From RH-AL1 sp964247745 (GTDB lineage Bacteria; Pseudomonadota; Alphaproteobacteria; Rhizobiales; Beijerinckiaceae), in assembly GCA_964247745.1 (NCBI GenBank), contig CAXTVT010000129.1:1-6634 (forward strand): DNA of 6,634 nucleotides, read 5' to 3'. The notes below the pieces were generated by a model that made no database searches, was not told the origin of the DNA, and saw only the letters and a program-made list of their open reading frames with translations. Shown one piece after another: positions 1 through 6,349 of this stretch. Position numbers and translations under genes: made by a program. Position 1 is the first letter of the stretch. Each line of letters starts with the position of its first letter.

Positions 1-200
1 CGGTGGGCGGGGTCGGCGCGCAGTGGGTCGCCGGACGGCTGCGCGTGCCGGCCATCGTGCTCCTCTTCGCCTTCGGTCTCCTTGTCGGTCCGGTGCTGCA
101 GATCCTGCAGCCCGCCAGCGCCTTCGGTGGCGGGCTGCGCTCCATGGTCGGGCTCGCCGTCGCCATCGTCGTCTTCGAGGGCGGCCTCGCCCTGGACTTC

Positions 201-203
201 TGA
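201..203 (+). other. In-frame premature TGA in the antiporter
   Basis: The TGA sits between LALDF and ELRAAGDGVF, with strong family-like sequence on both sides in the same frame. The predicted position is a cytosolic loop after the second or third membrane segment. A single C-to-T change from CGA (Arg) would create it. Confidence 0.8.
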
Positions 204-227
204 GAGCTGCGCGCCGCAGGCGACGGC

Positions 228-1751
228 GTGTTCAGGCTGACGGTCGTCGCGCTGCCGATCAGCTTCTCGCTCGCCAGCGTCACGGCTCACCTCGTCGGGC
301 GCATGCCTTGGGGACCGTCGCTCCTCTATGGCGCGATCACCGTCGTCACCGGCCCCACCGTCGTCCTGCCGCTCCTGCGCAACACCCGGCTCCAGGCCCG
401 ACCAGCGTCGTTCTTCAAGTGGGAGGCCATCGTCAACGACCCCGTCGGCGCGCTGATCGCCGCCATCGCGTTGGCGATCATGATCGCCGGGGGGCGGACG
501 GGGACGTGGCTCGCCGCGGAGGTGCTGGAAGGTCTTGTCGCTGCCGTGGCCTTGGGGATCGGCACCGCGTTCCTGTTCCGCTATCTTGTCGATCATGACC
601 TCGTTCAGGAGAGCCTCAAGACGCCGATGCTGCTGGCCTTCGCATTAGGCGTCTACGTGCTGTCCAACCTAGTCATGGAGGAGTCCGGCCTCGGCGCCGC
701 GACCATCCTCGGCATCGCGCTCGCAAACATGCGGATCAGGGGCCTGGCCGAGCTGACCCGCGTCAAGGAGTCGATCGTCGTCCTGATCGTCTCCGCGCTG
801 TTCGTCGTGCTTACCGCAAGCCTCGACCGCAGCCTCTTCACGCAACTGACCTGGCCCACCTATCTCCTGACGGCGGCGATGATCTTCGCAGTGCGTCCGG
901 CGACGATCGCGTTGGCGACGCTGGGCAGTGACCTTAGCCTGCGGGAGCGGCTGCTCACCGGTTGGATCGCGCCGCGCGGCATCGTGGCCGCGGCGGTGGC
1001 CAGCGTCGCTGGCGGCAGGCTGTCGGCGGCCGGCCATTCAGGCGGCGAGCTGGTGATGCCCGCCGTCTTCACGCTCATCGCCTCGACGATGATCCTGCAC
1101 GGCTTCCCCCTCGCACCCCTGGCGCGCCGGCTGAAGCTCACGCTCGGCGACAAACCCACTCTCGCCATCGTCGGGGCGACGCCTTGGACGGAGACGTTGG
1201 CCGAAACGCTGCGCATCGCCGGCACGCCGGTGCTGCTCATCGACACGTTCTCTGGCGCGCTCGACGTCGCGCGCTCGAGGGGGATCCCGACGCTGCAGGC
1301 CGAGCTCCTCTCCGAACACGGCATGGAGAGCATGCGCGAGCACCGCATCGACTACATCTTCGCCGCGACGCAGAACGACATCTACAACAGTCTCGTCTGC
1401 GCCAAGCTGGCGTCGGAACTCGGCCGCGGAAAGGTCTACCAGCTTGCGGCGGCGGGAGGGGCTCTCGACGAGCGCGCCGCCCTCGACAGGGAATGGCGGG
1501 GACAGGTTGTAGGCGTGCCGCCCCTGCGCTTCGCGGATCTCGCTGGATCGCGTCACGCGACCGCCAGCGCATTCTTCCTGGAGAAGCTCGAGATGGACGA
1601 GGACGTCGGCGACGACGAGATGGCGCTGCTCATCGTGCGGCCTAACGGCGACCTCGTCTTCGTCTCTAACGAGATGCCCAAGGTCGACCTCGTCGAGGGC
1701 GACCGCGTGCTGCGGGTCCTCCGGCGCAAGACGGCTGTGGCGGTCGCATGA
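228..1751 (+). CDS. Main open part of the cation:proton antiporter (membrane core plus RCK/TrkA-like domain)
   Basis: This is the longest uninterrupted part of the antiporter frame (507 codons from GTG 228), and an automatic caller would probably report it as the gene. It lacks the first two membrane segments, and I see no convincing ribosome binding site before 228, so independent expression is doubtful. Residues 1-305 are membrane core: a TGPTVVLPLLR motif at 41-51, the CPA1-type Asn-Asp ion-binding pair N70-D71 (codons 435-440) in WEAIVNDPVGA, and a GWIAPRGIVAAAVAS segment near 245-259. From residue 309 (about 1152) a cytosolic RCK/TrkA-N-like domain follows: KPTLAIVGATPW, VLLIDT, then AATQNDIYN. 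The glycine motif is not the classic GxGxxG, so nucleotide binding is uncertain. The last 60 residues (FLEKLEMDED to VEGDRVLRVLRRK) look like a small TrkA-C-type beta domain. These features suggest a ligand-gated antiporter. Confidence 0.75.
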   Translation: MFRLTVVALPISFSLASVTAHLVGRMPWGPSLLYGAITVVTGPTVVLPLLRNTRLQARPASFFKWEAIVNDPVGALIAAIALAIMIAGGRTGTWLAAEVLEGLVAAVALGIGTAFLFRYLVDHDLVQESLKTPMLLAFALGVYVLSNLVMEESGLGAATILGIALANMRIRGLAELTRVKESIVVLIVSALFVVLTASLDRSLFTQLTWPTYLLTAAMIFAVRPATIALATLGSDLSLRERLLTGWIAPRGIVAAAVASVAGGRLSAAGHSGGELVMPAVFTLIASTMILHGFPLAPLARRLKLTLGDKPTLAIVGATPWTETLAETLRIAGTPVLLIDTFSGALDVARSRGIPTLQAELLSEHGMESMREHRIDYIFAATQNDIYNSLVCAKLASELGRGKVYQLAAAGGALDERAALDREWRGQVVGVPPLRFADLAGSRHATASAFFLEKLEMDEDVGDDEMALLIVRPNGDLVFVSNEMPKVDLVEGDRVLRVLRRKTAVAVA

Positions 1752-1884
1752 GGTAGCGTCGGCCTTGGTGACGAGCGACTTGAGCCGCGCGCTCAGATCG
1801 CCGGAGCTGGGACGCGCTCAACTAGGCGTCGTAGGCTGCGGTCAAGCGGGACATGTGCGCGGCCTGTTGGCGGCGTTCGCGGAT

Positions 1885-1888
1885 GGAG
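1885..1888 (+). promoter_or_regulatory. Shine-Dalgarno GGAG for the sensor kinase
   Basis: GGAG lies 7 nt before the ATG at 1896, which supports that codon as the kinase start. The 144-bp gap from the antiporter stop leaves room for a promoter, but I see no convincing -35/-10 pair, so co-transcription with the antiporter is possible. Confidence 0.6.
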
Positions 1889-1895
1889 TGACCTC

Positions 1896-3170
1896 ATGAG
1901 CGAATTCCTGGCAACGCTGACCCGTCGGACAGTGACGCCGTGGATGCGTTACGGCATCGTCGCCGCAACGATCGCTGTCATCACCGCCTTCAGGATCGTG
2001 GTGCCGCTCGATACGGCGCCGTTCCTCCTCTACATGCCGCCCGTGTTCCTGCTCAGCGTCGCCTTCGGCAAGCGCGCCGGCTACTTCGGCACGGCGATCT
2101 CCACTCTCGCGGCGGCGAGCTTCTTCCAGCACGCTGGCGCCTCTTGGTGGCAGCTCACGCTTCACCAGTGGGTCGCCCTTGCCGAATACGTGCTGGTGAG
2201 CACGGCGTTGGTTTGGGCGTGCGGCGCCATACGGCAGCTCATCTTCGACAACGAAGCGTCGTTCGCCCGACTCCAAACCAGCGACACCGACCTGCGCACG
2301 ATCATCGACACCGTGCCGGTCGGCATCCTCTTCGCCGAGGCGGGGACTGGGCGCATCACCCGCCGCAACAAGCGCATGAGCATGATCGTCGGCGCCTCCG
2401 ACGGATCCTCGATGACAATGGAGGGATACGGTGCCTGGCGCGCCTACCATGCCGACGGCCGCAGCGTCGACGCCGGCGAATACCCCCTCTCGCGTGTCCT
2501 GAAGAACGAGGTGAACGAGGCCGAACTCCAGGTCCAGTACGAACGCCGCGACGGCTCCCGCGTCTGGCTCGACCTGGTCGCGACGGCCATGCGGAACGCG
2601 CGGGGCGACGTGACTGGTGCGGTGGTCGCCGTATCGGACATCGACGACCGCAAGCAGGCCGAGGCGGCCAAGGACCTGCTGACGGCGGAGATGTCGCCGC
2701 AAGGAAGAGGCAGAGGTGGCGAGGGAAGAGGCCGAGCTGGCGAAGGAGCTCGCCGAAGCGGCCAATCGCACCAAGAGCGCCTTCATCGCCAACATGAGCC
2801 ACGAACTGCGCACGCCGCTCTCGGCGATCATCGGCTATTCCGAGATGATCTCGGAGGAGATCGAGGACGGCACGGAGGCGCCCGACCTCGCTTCGGACGT
2901 GCAGAGAATCGAGACCAACGCGCGCCATCTCCTCGGCCTCATCAACGACGTGCTCGACCTCTCAAAGGTCGAGAGCGGCAAGATGGAAGCCTATACCGAG
3001 GTTTTCGATATCGTCGAGATGGCGAACGGCGTCGCCTCCACCGTAGGCGCGCTCATGGCGAAGAAAGGCAACCGCTTCGAGGTCAATCTCGCACCCGACC
3101 TGGGCACGATGAACTCGGACATAACCCGCGTCCGCCAAGTCCTGCTGAACCTCTTGAGCAATGCCGCTAA
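1896..3170 (+). CDS. Kinase frame A: N-terminal membrane sensor and PAS domain (genuine to ~2696)
   Basis: ATG 1896 follows a good GGAG. Four hydrophobic segments lie at about residues 17-34, 42-56, 62-78 and 92-112. The run from PFLLYMPPVFLLSVAFGK to GYFGTAISTLAAASFF resembles the DUF4118/KdpD-type four-helix membrane module. Residues about 127-253 form a PAS domain: LRTIIDTVPVGILFAEAGTG, ending in GAVVAVSDIDDRKQAE, the typical PAS exit. A coiled signalling helix starts at about 254 (KQAEAAKDLLTAEMS). After residue 267 (codon 2694-2696) the frame becomes Gly/Arg/His-rich nonsense running out of frame over the kinase core to the stop at 3170. A translated product would be a membrane-PAS fragment with a roughly 157-residue junk tail. 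Confidence 0.7.
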   Translation: MSEFLATLTRRTVTPWMRYGIVAATIAVITAFRIVVPLDTAPFLLYMPPVFLLSVAFGKRAGYFGTAISTLAAASFFQHAGASWWQLTLHQWVALAEYVLVSTALVWACGAIRQLIFDNEASFARLQTSDTDLRTIIDTVPVGILFAEAGTGRITRRNKRMSMIVGASDGSSMTMEGYGAWRAYHADGRSVDAGEYPLSRVLKNEVNEAELQVQYERRDGSRVWLDLVATAMRNARGDVTGAVVAVSDIDDRKQAEAAKDLLTAEMSPQGRGRGGEGRGRAGEGARRSGQSHQERLHRQHEPRTAHAALGDHRLFRDDLGGDRGRHGGARPRFGRAENRDQRAPSPRPHQRRARPLKGRERQDGSLYRGFRYRRDGERRRLHRRRAHGEERQPLRGQSRTRPGHDELGHNPRPPSPAEPLEQCR

Positions 3171-3651
3171 GTTCACCGAGGACGGCACGATCACGCTGTC
3201 CGTGTCGCGGCACGTCGGCGGCGCCGACCGGATCCCCTCGGTCAGGTTCGCCGTGGAGGACACGGGCATCGGCATGACCGACGAGCAGCTCGCCAAGCTC
3301 TTCCAACGCTTCCAGCAGGCGGACGCGTCGACGACGCGTCAGTTCGGCGGCACCGGCTTGGGGCTCGCCTTGACGAAGGCGTTCGCCAAACTGCTCGGCG
3401 GCGACGTCGAGGTACGCTCCGAGCACGGCAGGGGTAGCATGTTCGTGGTGGAGGTCCCGGCCGATCTTGATGCCAGGAGCGGCGCGCACGGCTCCGAGGA
3501 CCATGTCGTCATCGCTGCCGAAGAGGATGGGCGCGACGTCGTCCTCGTCATCGACGACGACCTGACCCAGCGTGACCTGGTAAGCCGTTTCCTGGATCGC
3601 GAGGGTTACGCTGCTCGGACCGCCGGCGATGGCCCAACCGGGACGGCTTAG
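2716..3651 (+). CDS. Kinase frame B: HisKA, HATPase_c and first half of receiver 1
   Basis: Real homology in this frame begins at about 2701 (KEEAEVAREEAELAKEL, coiled helix). The GTG at 2716 is simply the first start-like codon and has no clear ribosome binding site. Numbered from that GTG, the HisKA phospho-acceptor is H29 (codon 2800-2802) in FIANMSHELRTPLSAIIGYS. The HATPase N box is RQVLLNLLSNAAKFT, the G1 box is VEDTGIGM, and the F/G2 region is LFQRFQQAD then FGGTGLGLAL. All catalytic motifs are present, so the enzyme core is undamaged. Receiver 1 starts at VVLVIDDDLTQRDLVSRFL (about 3538) with the acidic DDD cluster. The frame derails after AGDGPTG and ends at TAG 3649-3651, before the phospho-acceptor Asp. 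Confidence 0.75.
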   Translation: MAREEAELAKELAEAANRTKSAFIANMSHELRTPLSAIIGYSEMISEEIEDGTEAPDLASDVQRIETNARHLLGLINDVLDLSKVESGKMEAYTEVFDIVEMANGVASTVGALMAKKGNRFEVNLAPDLGTMNSDITRVRQVLLNLLSNAAKFTEDGTITLSVSRHVGGADRIPSVRFAVEDTGIGMTDEQLAKLFQRFQQADASTTRQFGGTGLGLALTKAFAKLLGGDVEVRSEHGRGSMFVVEVPADLDARSGAHGSEDHVVIAAEEDGRDVVLVIDDDLTQRDLVSRFLDREGYAARTAGDGPTGTA

Positions 3652-4243
3652 GCCGCATCTCATCCTCCTCGACGTCACGATGCCGGGGATGGACGGCTGG
3701 TCGGTGTTGGGCAAGCTGAAGTCCGATCCGGACCTCGCGACCATACCGGTGGTGATGGTCACCTTCGTCAGCGAGCGCGCACTGGCGTCCTCGCTCGGCG
3801 CCGCGGACTACGTGATGAAGCCCGTGGATTGGAACCGCCTCCGTCACGTCATGGATCGCTTCCGCGGAGCGGAGGGTGACGTCCTCGTCGTCGACGACGA
3901 GGCCGACATGCGCAGCCTTGCCCGGCACGCGCTCGAGAAAAACGGGTGGAACGTGGTCGAGGCCGCGAACGGGCTTGAAGCGCTCGAGCAGGTCGAGCGC
4001 TCGGTCCCGCGCGTCATCCTGCTCGACCTGACCATGCCGGTGATGGACGGCTTCACGTTTCTGCGCGAGCTCCGCGGACGGCCTGGCTGCGTCGACATTC
4101 CGGTCGTCGTGCTCACGGCCCTCGACCTCACGAGCGAGGACCGCAAAAAGCTTCGTGGCGCGACGCAAATCCTGAACAAGGGAAACGTTGGCATGAACGA
4201 CCTCGTCGGCAAGCTGAAGCGGCTGACTTCGGTCTCCGCCTGA
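3629..4243 (+). CDS. Kinase frame C: rest of receiver 1 and complete receiver 2
   Basis: The ATG at 3629 is probably fortuitous, with no ribosome binding site; genuine sequence starts at about residue 7 (LRPHLILLDVTMPGMDGW). Receiver 1 keeps its phospho-acceptor D15 (codon 3671-3673), switch T45 (VVMVTF) and K64 (YVMKP), but lacks beta1, alpha1 and the acidic cluster, which are left in frame B. Receiver 2 is complete at about residues 84-200: acidic pair D89-D90 (VLVVDDE), phospho-acceptor D133 (codon 4025-4027, VILLDLTMPVMDGF), T163 (VVVLTA) and K184 (ILNKG). There is no DNA-binding or enzymatic output domain, so phosphotransfer to another protein or control of the kinase is the likely role. 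If translated alone, receiver 2 could still fold, but nothing shows that it is made. Confidence 0.75.
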   Translation: MAQPGRLRPHLILLDVTMPGMDGWSVLGKLKSDPDLATIPVVMVTFVSERALASSLGAADYVMKPVDWNRLRHVMDRFRGAEGDVLVVDDEADMRSLARHALEKNGWNVVEAANGLEALEQVERSVPRVILLDLTMPVMDGFTFLRELRGRPGCVDIPVVVLTALDLTSEDRKKLRGATQILNKGNVGMNDLVGKLKRLTSVSA

Positions 4244-4255
4244 CGGATCGGCGGT

Positions 4256-6202
4256 CTACGCTTCGGGGCGAGTGCCGGCACGCGCCTCCGCGAGGCAGGC
4301 TTCCACGGACTGCAAGAGCGTCGACACGTAAACGTCGGCCCCAATCTCGCGCTGCAGGGCCTTGTCTGACAAGACTGACTCCTGCTCCGGCCACAAGCCC
4401 ACCAGCAGCTTGCTGCGCGGCAGACGCTCGCGCAGACGCTGAAGCAGATATCGGAGGTGGGACGGATTGCCCTTCACCTCGAGGTAGGCGACGCAGACCA
4501 TCGCGACTCCGCCCAGGTCCAGGCTTTCGATGCCGCGCCGCGAGACGCGGTCGTGAGAAACGACCTCGGCGCCCAGCCCGTGTTTGCCCAGCAGTTGCGC
4601 GAGGATGATGGCGGCGGCCTCGTCGAGCGGGCCGCGCCCGGCGATGCACAAAATCGCGCGCGGCGAGCGCCATTCTGGGCCAAGCGCTTCCGGTTCGATC
4701 GCGGCCGGTGCGGGAGCGGGCGTGGGTAGGCCTTGTTCGGCGAGGCTCGGCACGTCGGCGTTGCCCTTGGGCTCGGGAGCCTTCGGCACGACGTCGTGAG
4801 CCTTGCCTAGGTCGTCGACGAGGTCTTGGACAGAGGTTTTCATCGTCTCCAGCGCGTCTCCGTGCAGCACGCCGCGCTGGGCGTCGGTGGCGGCGAGCTG
4901 CAAGCCCTTTAGCGCGACGTCGTCGTAGTAGGCGATGAGCGGGCGTTCCTTGAGGATCAGCTCGGCGTGGTCGCGGGCCTCGTCGGGGTCGCCGGCGAGG
5001 ATGCGCTGGTAGAAGTTCTCCACCGGCGTCAGCGCCGGCCTGTCGCCGAGCAGCACGTCGAGGAACTCGAGGTGCTCGACGTGACGCCCAAGCACCACCA
5101 GCAGGACGGTAAAGGGCGTCGACAGAATGAGCCCGATGGGTCCCCACAAGAAGGACCAGAACAGCGCCGACACGATCACCGCGAACGGGCTGAGGCCGGT
5201 GGAGTGCCCGTAGAGCAGCGGCTCCACCGCCTGTCCCATGATCGACTCGACGACGAGGTAGAGGGCGGCCGTCTCGATCGCCATGGCCCAGCTCGGCGAA
5301 ACGGCGGCCGCCAAGGCGATGGGAAGAAGCGCCGAGATGGCCGAGCCGATGTAGGGCACGAAGCGCAGCAGCGTCCCGAGCACGCCCCACAGGATCGGCG
5401 ACGGCACGCCGATGAAATAGAGGCCGATGGCGACGATGACGCCGAAGGCCGTGTTGATCCCGAGCTGGGTCAAAAAGTACGTCGACAGCCTGCCCGCGGC
5501 GTCGTCCATCGCGAGCGTGGTGCGGTGGAGATCGGACGAGCCGAACAGGCGGATCATTCGGTCGCGCAGGTCCTCGCGCTGCATGAGCAGGAAGATCACC
5601 ACCACCAGCACGATGCCGAGCGTGGTGAGCGGCGACACGATCGGCTCGAGCACCTTCTGCGCAACCACCAGCGACGAGGTCTCCTCCTGAGGCAGGCGGA
5701 CGAGCAAGGGCTTCTCGCGCGGTGCGGTGGGGTCCTGCGTAGCCGTCAGCGCGGCGTTGCCGCCGGGCTTGGCGGTCTGCTGGTCCACGGCGACGGTGGC
5801 CTTGTGGATCAGCTCCGAAGCGTGCCCGAGCGCGCCGGTCTGCAGATTGTGGATCTTGGTCTCCACGGTCTGCTGGTACTGCGGCAGCTTGCCCGCAAGG
5901 TCGGCGAGCTGCAGCCCGATGACGGCACCGACCCCGAGCAGGACCGCGAGCGCAAGCACGACGGTGACCAGGATCGCCGGGATACGCGGCACGCGCAAGC
6001 GCCGCAGCAGGTTCACCACCGGTCCCAGCACGAAGGAGAGCAGCACCGCCAGGACCAGCGGGATGAACACCTCCCGACCAAGGTAAAGCGCCACGATGAC
6101 GACGATGGCGACCGCGAGCGTCGCCAGGCCAGACGTGCCGGGCGTGGCGGGCGGCCGGACCTCGGCAGGACGAAGCGAAGTGGGCGAGAGTTCTCTGGCC
6201 AT
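4256..6202 (-). CDS. AI-2E family (PerM/UPF0118) permease with helical tail and C-terminal Rossmann-like domain
   Basis: The frame is intact (648 residues, ATG 6200-6202, stop TAG at 4256-4258). I chose this start because the first membrane helix begins at about residue 26 and a GGA lies 5 nt upstream; an in-frame ATG 28 codons earlier adds a polar extension unlike the family. Membrane segments are at about 26-42, 45-62, 74-98, 192-208, 245-265, 283-302, 308-325 and 338-370. A soluble region lies at about 100-190, and the family signature PSPILWGVLGTLLRFVPYIG is at 267-286. Relatives export small molecules or act in Na+/H+ exchange; the autoinducer-2 label is historical, so substrate is unknown. 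The usual family is about 350-400 residues. Here a helical region (about 380-470), a Pro/Ala-rich linker (about 471-510) and an alpha/beta domain (about 511-640) follow. The adjoining 240-bp region could hold its promoter. Confidence 0.9.
   Translation of the reverse strand: MARELSPTSLRPAEVRPPATPGTSGLATLAVAIVVIVALYLGREVFIPLVLAVLLSFVLGPVVNLLRRLRVPRIPAILVTVVLALAVLLGVGAVIGLQLADLAGKLPQYQQTVETKIHNLQTGALGHASELIHKATVAVDQQTAKPGGNAALTATQDPTAPREKPLLVRLPQEETSSLVVAQKVLEPIVSPLTTLGIVLVVVIFLLMQREDLRDRMIRLFGSSDLHRTTLAMDDAAGRLSTYFLTQLGINTAFGVIVAIGLYFIGVPSPILWGVLGTLLRFVPYIGSAISALLPIALAAAVSPSWAMAIETAALYLVVESIMGQAVEPLLYGHSTGLSPFAVIVSALFWSFLWGPIGLILSTPFTVLLVVLGRHVEHLEFLDVLLGDRPALTPVENFYQRILAGDPDEARDHAELILKERPLIAYYDDVALKGLQLAATDAQRGVLHGDALETMKTSVQDLVDDLGKAHDVVPKAPEPKGNADVPSLAEQGLPTPAPAPAAIEPEALGPEWRSPRAILCIAGRGPLDEAAAIILAQLLGKHGLGAEVVSHDRVSRRGIESLDLGGVAMVCVAYLEVKGNPSHLRYLLQRLRERLPRSKLLVGLWPEQESVLSDKALQREIGADVYVSTLLQSVEACLAEARAGTRPEA
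4259..4672 (-). other. C-terminal Rossmann-like (B12-binding-like) domain of the permease
   Basis: Residues about 511-648 of the permease alternate beta strands and helices: RAILCIAGRGPLDEAAAIIL, then LGAEVVSH, then GVAMVCVAYLEVKGNP, then SKLLVGLWPE, then IGADVYVSTLLQSVEACLAE. This strand-helix order and the VAYLE / VGLWP strand ends resemble the cobalamin-binding-like Rossmann fold seen in B12-linked regulators. The DxHxxG cobalamin-ligand motif is absent, so I would not claim cobalamin binding. A cytosolic ligand-sensing or partner-docking role for the transporter is inference. Confidence 0.55.
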
Positions 6203-6284
6203 GACAATCCAATGAGCTGTCGCTGGAGCAAAATGAAACCTTCCGCTGGACGTGCGGAACCCGTGGCCTCCCGAGGTCTGCATC

Positions 6285-6347
6285 ATGGATCGCGGCGGCG
6301 CCAGCCCGTTCTATTTCGAGAGCCTAGTCTATTTCAGCTATGACTAG
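6285..6347 (+). CDS. Possible 20-residue aromatic-rich peptide ORF (leader peptide candidate)
   Basis: ATG 6285-6287 is preceded by GAGG at 6273-6276 with an 8-nt spacer, and the frame ends at TAG 6345-6347. The peptide starts MDRGGASP; its last 12 residues hold three Phe and three Tyr (FYF, then VYFSYD). Its last codons lie inside the inverted repeat 6322-6349, and its stop lies inside the palindrome 6344-6361, the geometry seen in attenuator leaders. Against this, the next gene is a His-rich protein with no aromatic residues, and a 20-codon ORF can arise by chance in a 240-bp gap. I do not recognise the peptide. Confidence 0.25.
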   Translation: MDRGGASPFYFESLVYFSYD

Positions 6348-6349
6348 GC
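6322..6349. repeat. Inverted repeat GCCTAGTC / GACTAGGC with 12-nt loop
   Basis: The arms 6322-6329 and 6342-6349 are perfect 8-bp complements. The right arm shares bases 6344-6349 with the palindrome beginning at 6344, so as RNA the two hairpins exclude each other. The 8-mer TCTATTTC occurs twice nearby as a direct repeat (6310-6317 and 6328-6335). Confidence 0.6.

Larger units (their letters stand above)
1..1751 (+). pseudogene. CPA1-type Na+(cation)/H+ antiporter with RCK-like tail; 5' end outside window, in-frame stop
   Basis: The reading frame runs from the window edge to TGA 1749-1751 but holds an in-frame TGA at 201-203. Family members exchange cytoplasmic Na+ or K+ for external H+ across the inner membrane. 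Upstream of the stop the frame reads as antiporter N-terminus: GAQWVAGRLRVPAIVLLFAF, then VGLAVAIVVFEGGLALDF. Directly after it the same frame continues with ELRAAGDGVFRLTVVALPIS, so the two halves join without a shift. From memory, relatives read FEGGL-x-(3)-RELR here, so the stop replaces an expected Arg (CGA to TGA is one transition). The GTG at 3-5 is probably internal; the true start should lie a few tens of bases upstream. The locus spans about 582 codons in the window. I call it a nonsense-interrupted gene; a sequencing error is the main alternative. Confidence 0.8.
1896..4243 (+). pseudogene. Hybrid sensor histidine kinase (4 TM-PAS-HisKA-HATPase-REC-REC), split over three frames
   Basis: Consecutive parts of a single hybrid kinase are read in three different frames. 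Frame A (from 1896) gives membrane sensor and PAS until about 2696. Frame B (from about 2701) gives the signalling helix, HisKA, HATPase and the first half of REC1 until about 3642. Frame C (from about 3650) gives the rest of REC1 and all of REC2 to TGA 4241-4243. Removing one base near 2697-2703 and restoring about 14 nt near 3645 would give a protein of about 786 residues with a standard domain order. Such proteins autophosphorylate on His and pass phosphate to their receivers at the inner membrane. As read here, the product would stop before any catalytic domain. Downstream the gene converges on the permease gene, with 12 bp between stop codons. Partner regulator and signal are unknown. Recent pseudogene or assembly errors are both possible. 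Confidence 0.8.

Noticed and set aside
201..203. TGA as selenocysteine or recoded codon
   Set aside because: Family context predicts Arg at a loop position rather than a redox Cys, and I see no SECIS-like hairpin right after it.
1781..1795. TGAGC/GCTCA hairpin after the antiporter stop
   Set aside because: A 5-bp stem without a T-tract is expected by chance in this composition.
1822..1890. A short - strand reading that looks like a protein C-terminus (RERRQQAAHMSRLTAAYDA)
   Set aside because: A stop codon lies just upstream in that frame, no start or ribosome binding site exists, and about 20 codons are too few to support a gene remnant.
2690..2706. Programmed ribosomal frameshift joining sensor and kinase
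   Set aside because: There is no slippery heptamer, and no downstream pseudoknot or upstream Shine-Dalgarno arrangement is evident. A second unrelated lesion in the same gene favours mutation or sequence error.
1842..2831. A 329-codon - strand frame opposite the kinase start
   Set aside because: It has no recognisable domain or ribosome binding site and mirrors the kinase sensor region. The low-complexity Ser/Ala start reflects the opposite strand.
4236..4254. CCGCC/GGCGG hairpin between the convergent genes as terminator
   Set aside because: It has only a 5-bp stem, a 9-nt loop and no T-tract on either side.
4128..6212. A 694-codon open frame on the - strand overlapping the permease
   Set aside because: Its translation is Arg/Ala/Gly/His-rich without domains, while the other - frame gives a clear membrane protein. 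It is a GC-rich shadow.
6256..6260. GGAAC, a possible -35 of an EcfG-type general stress promoter
   Set aside because: No CGTT box lies 16-18 bp downstream; the nearest is about 46 bp away.
6203..6286. A 28-residue N-terminal extension of the permease from an upstream ATG
   Set aside because: The extension is polar and unlike the family, and the ATG at 6202 has a GGA at suitable distance and places the first helix at the usual depth.
4967..6343. A 458-codon + strand frame opposite the permease
   Set aside because: The product is a highly charged Arg/Asp/His/Gln mixture with no fold signal. It is the complement shadow of the permease gene.
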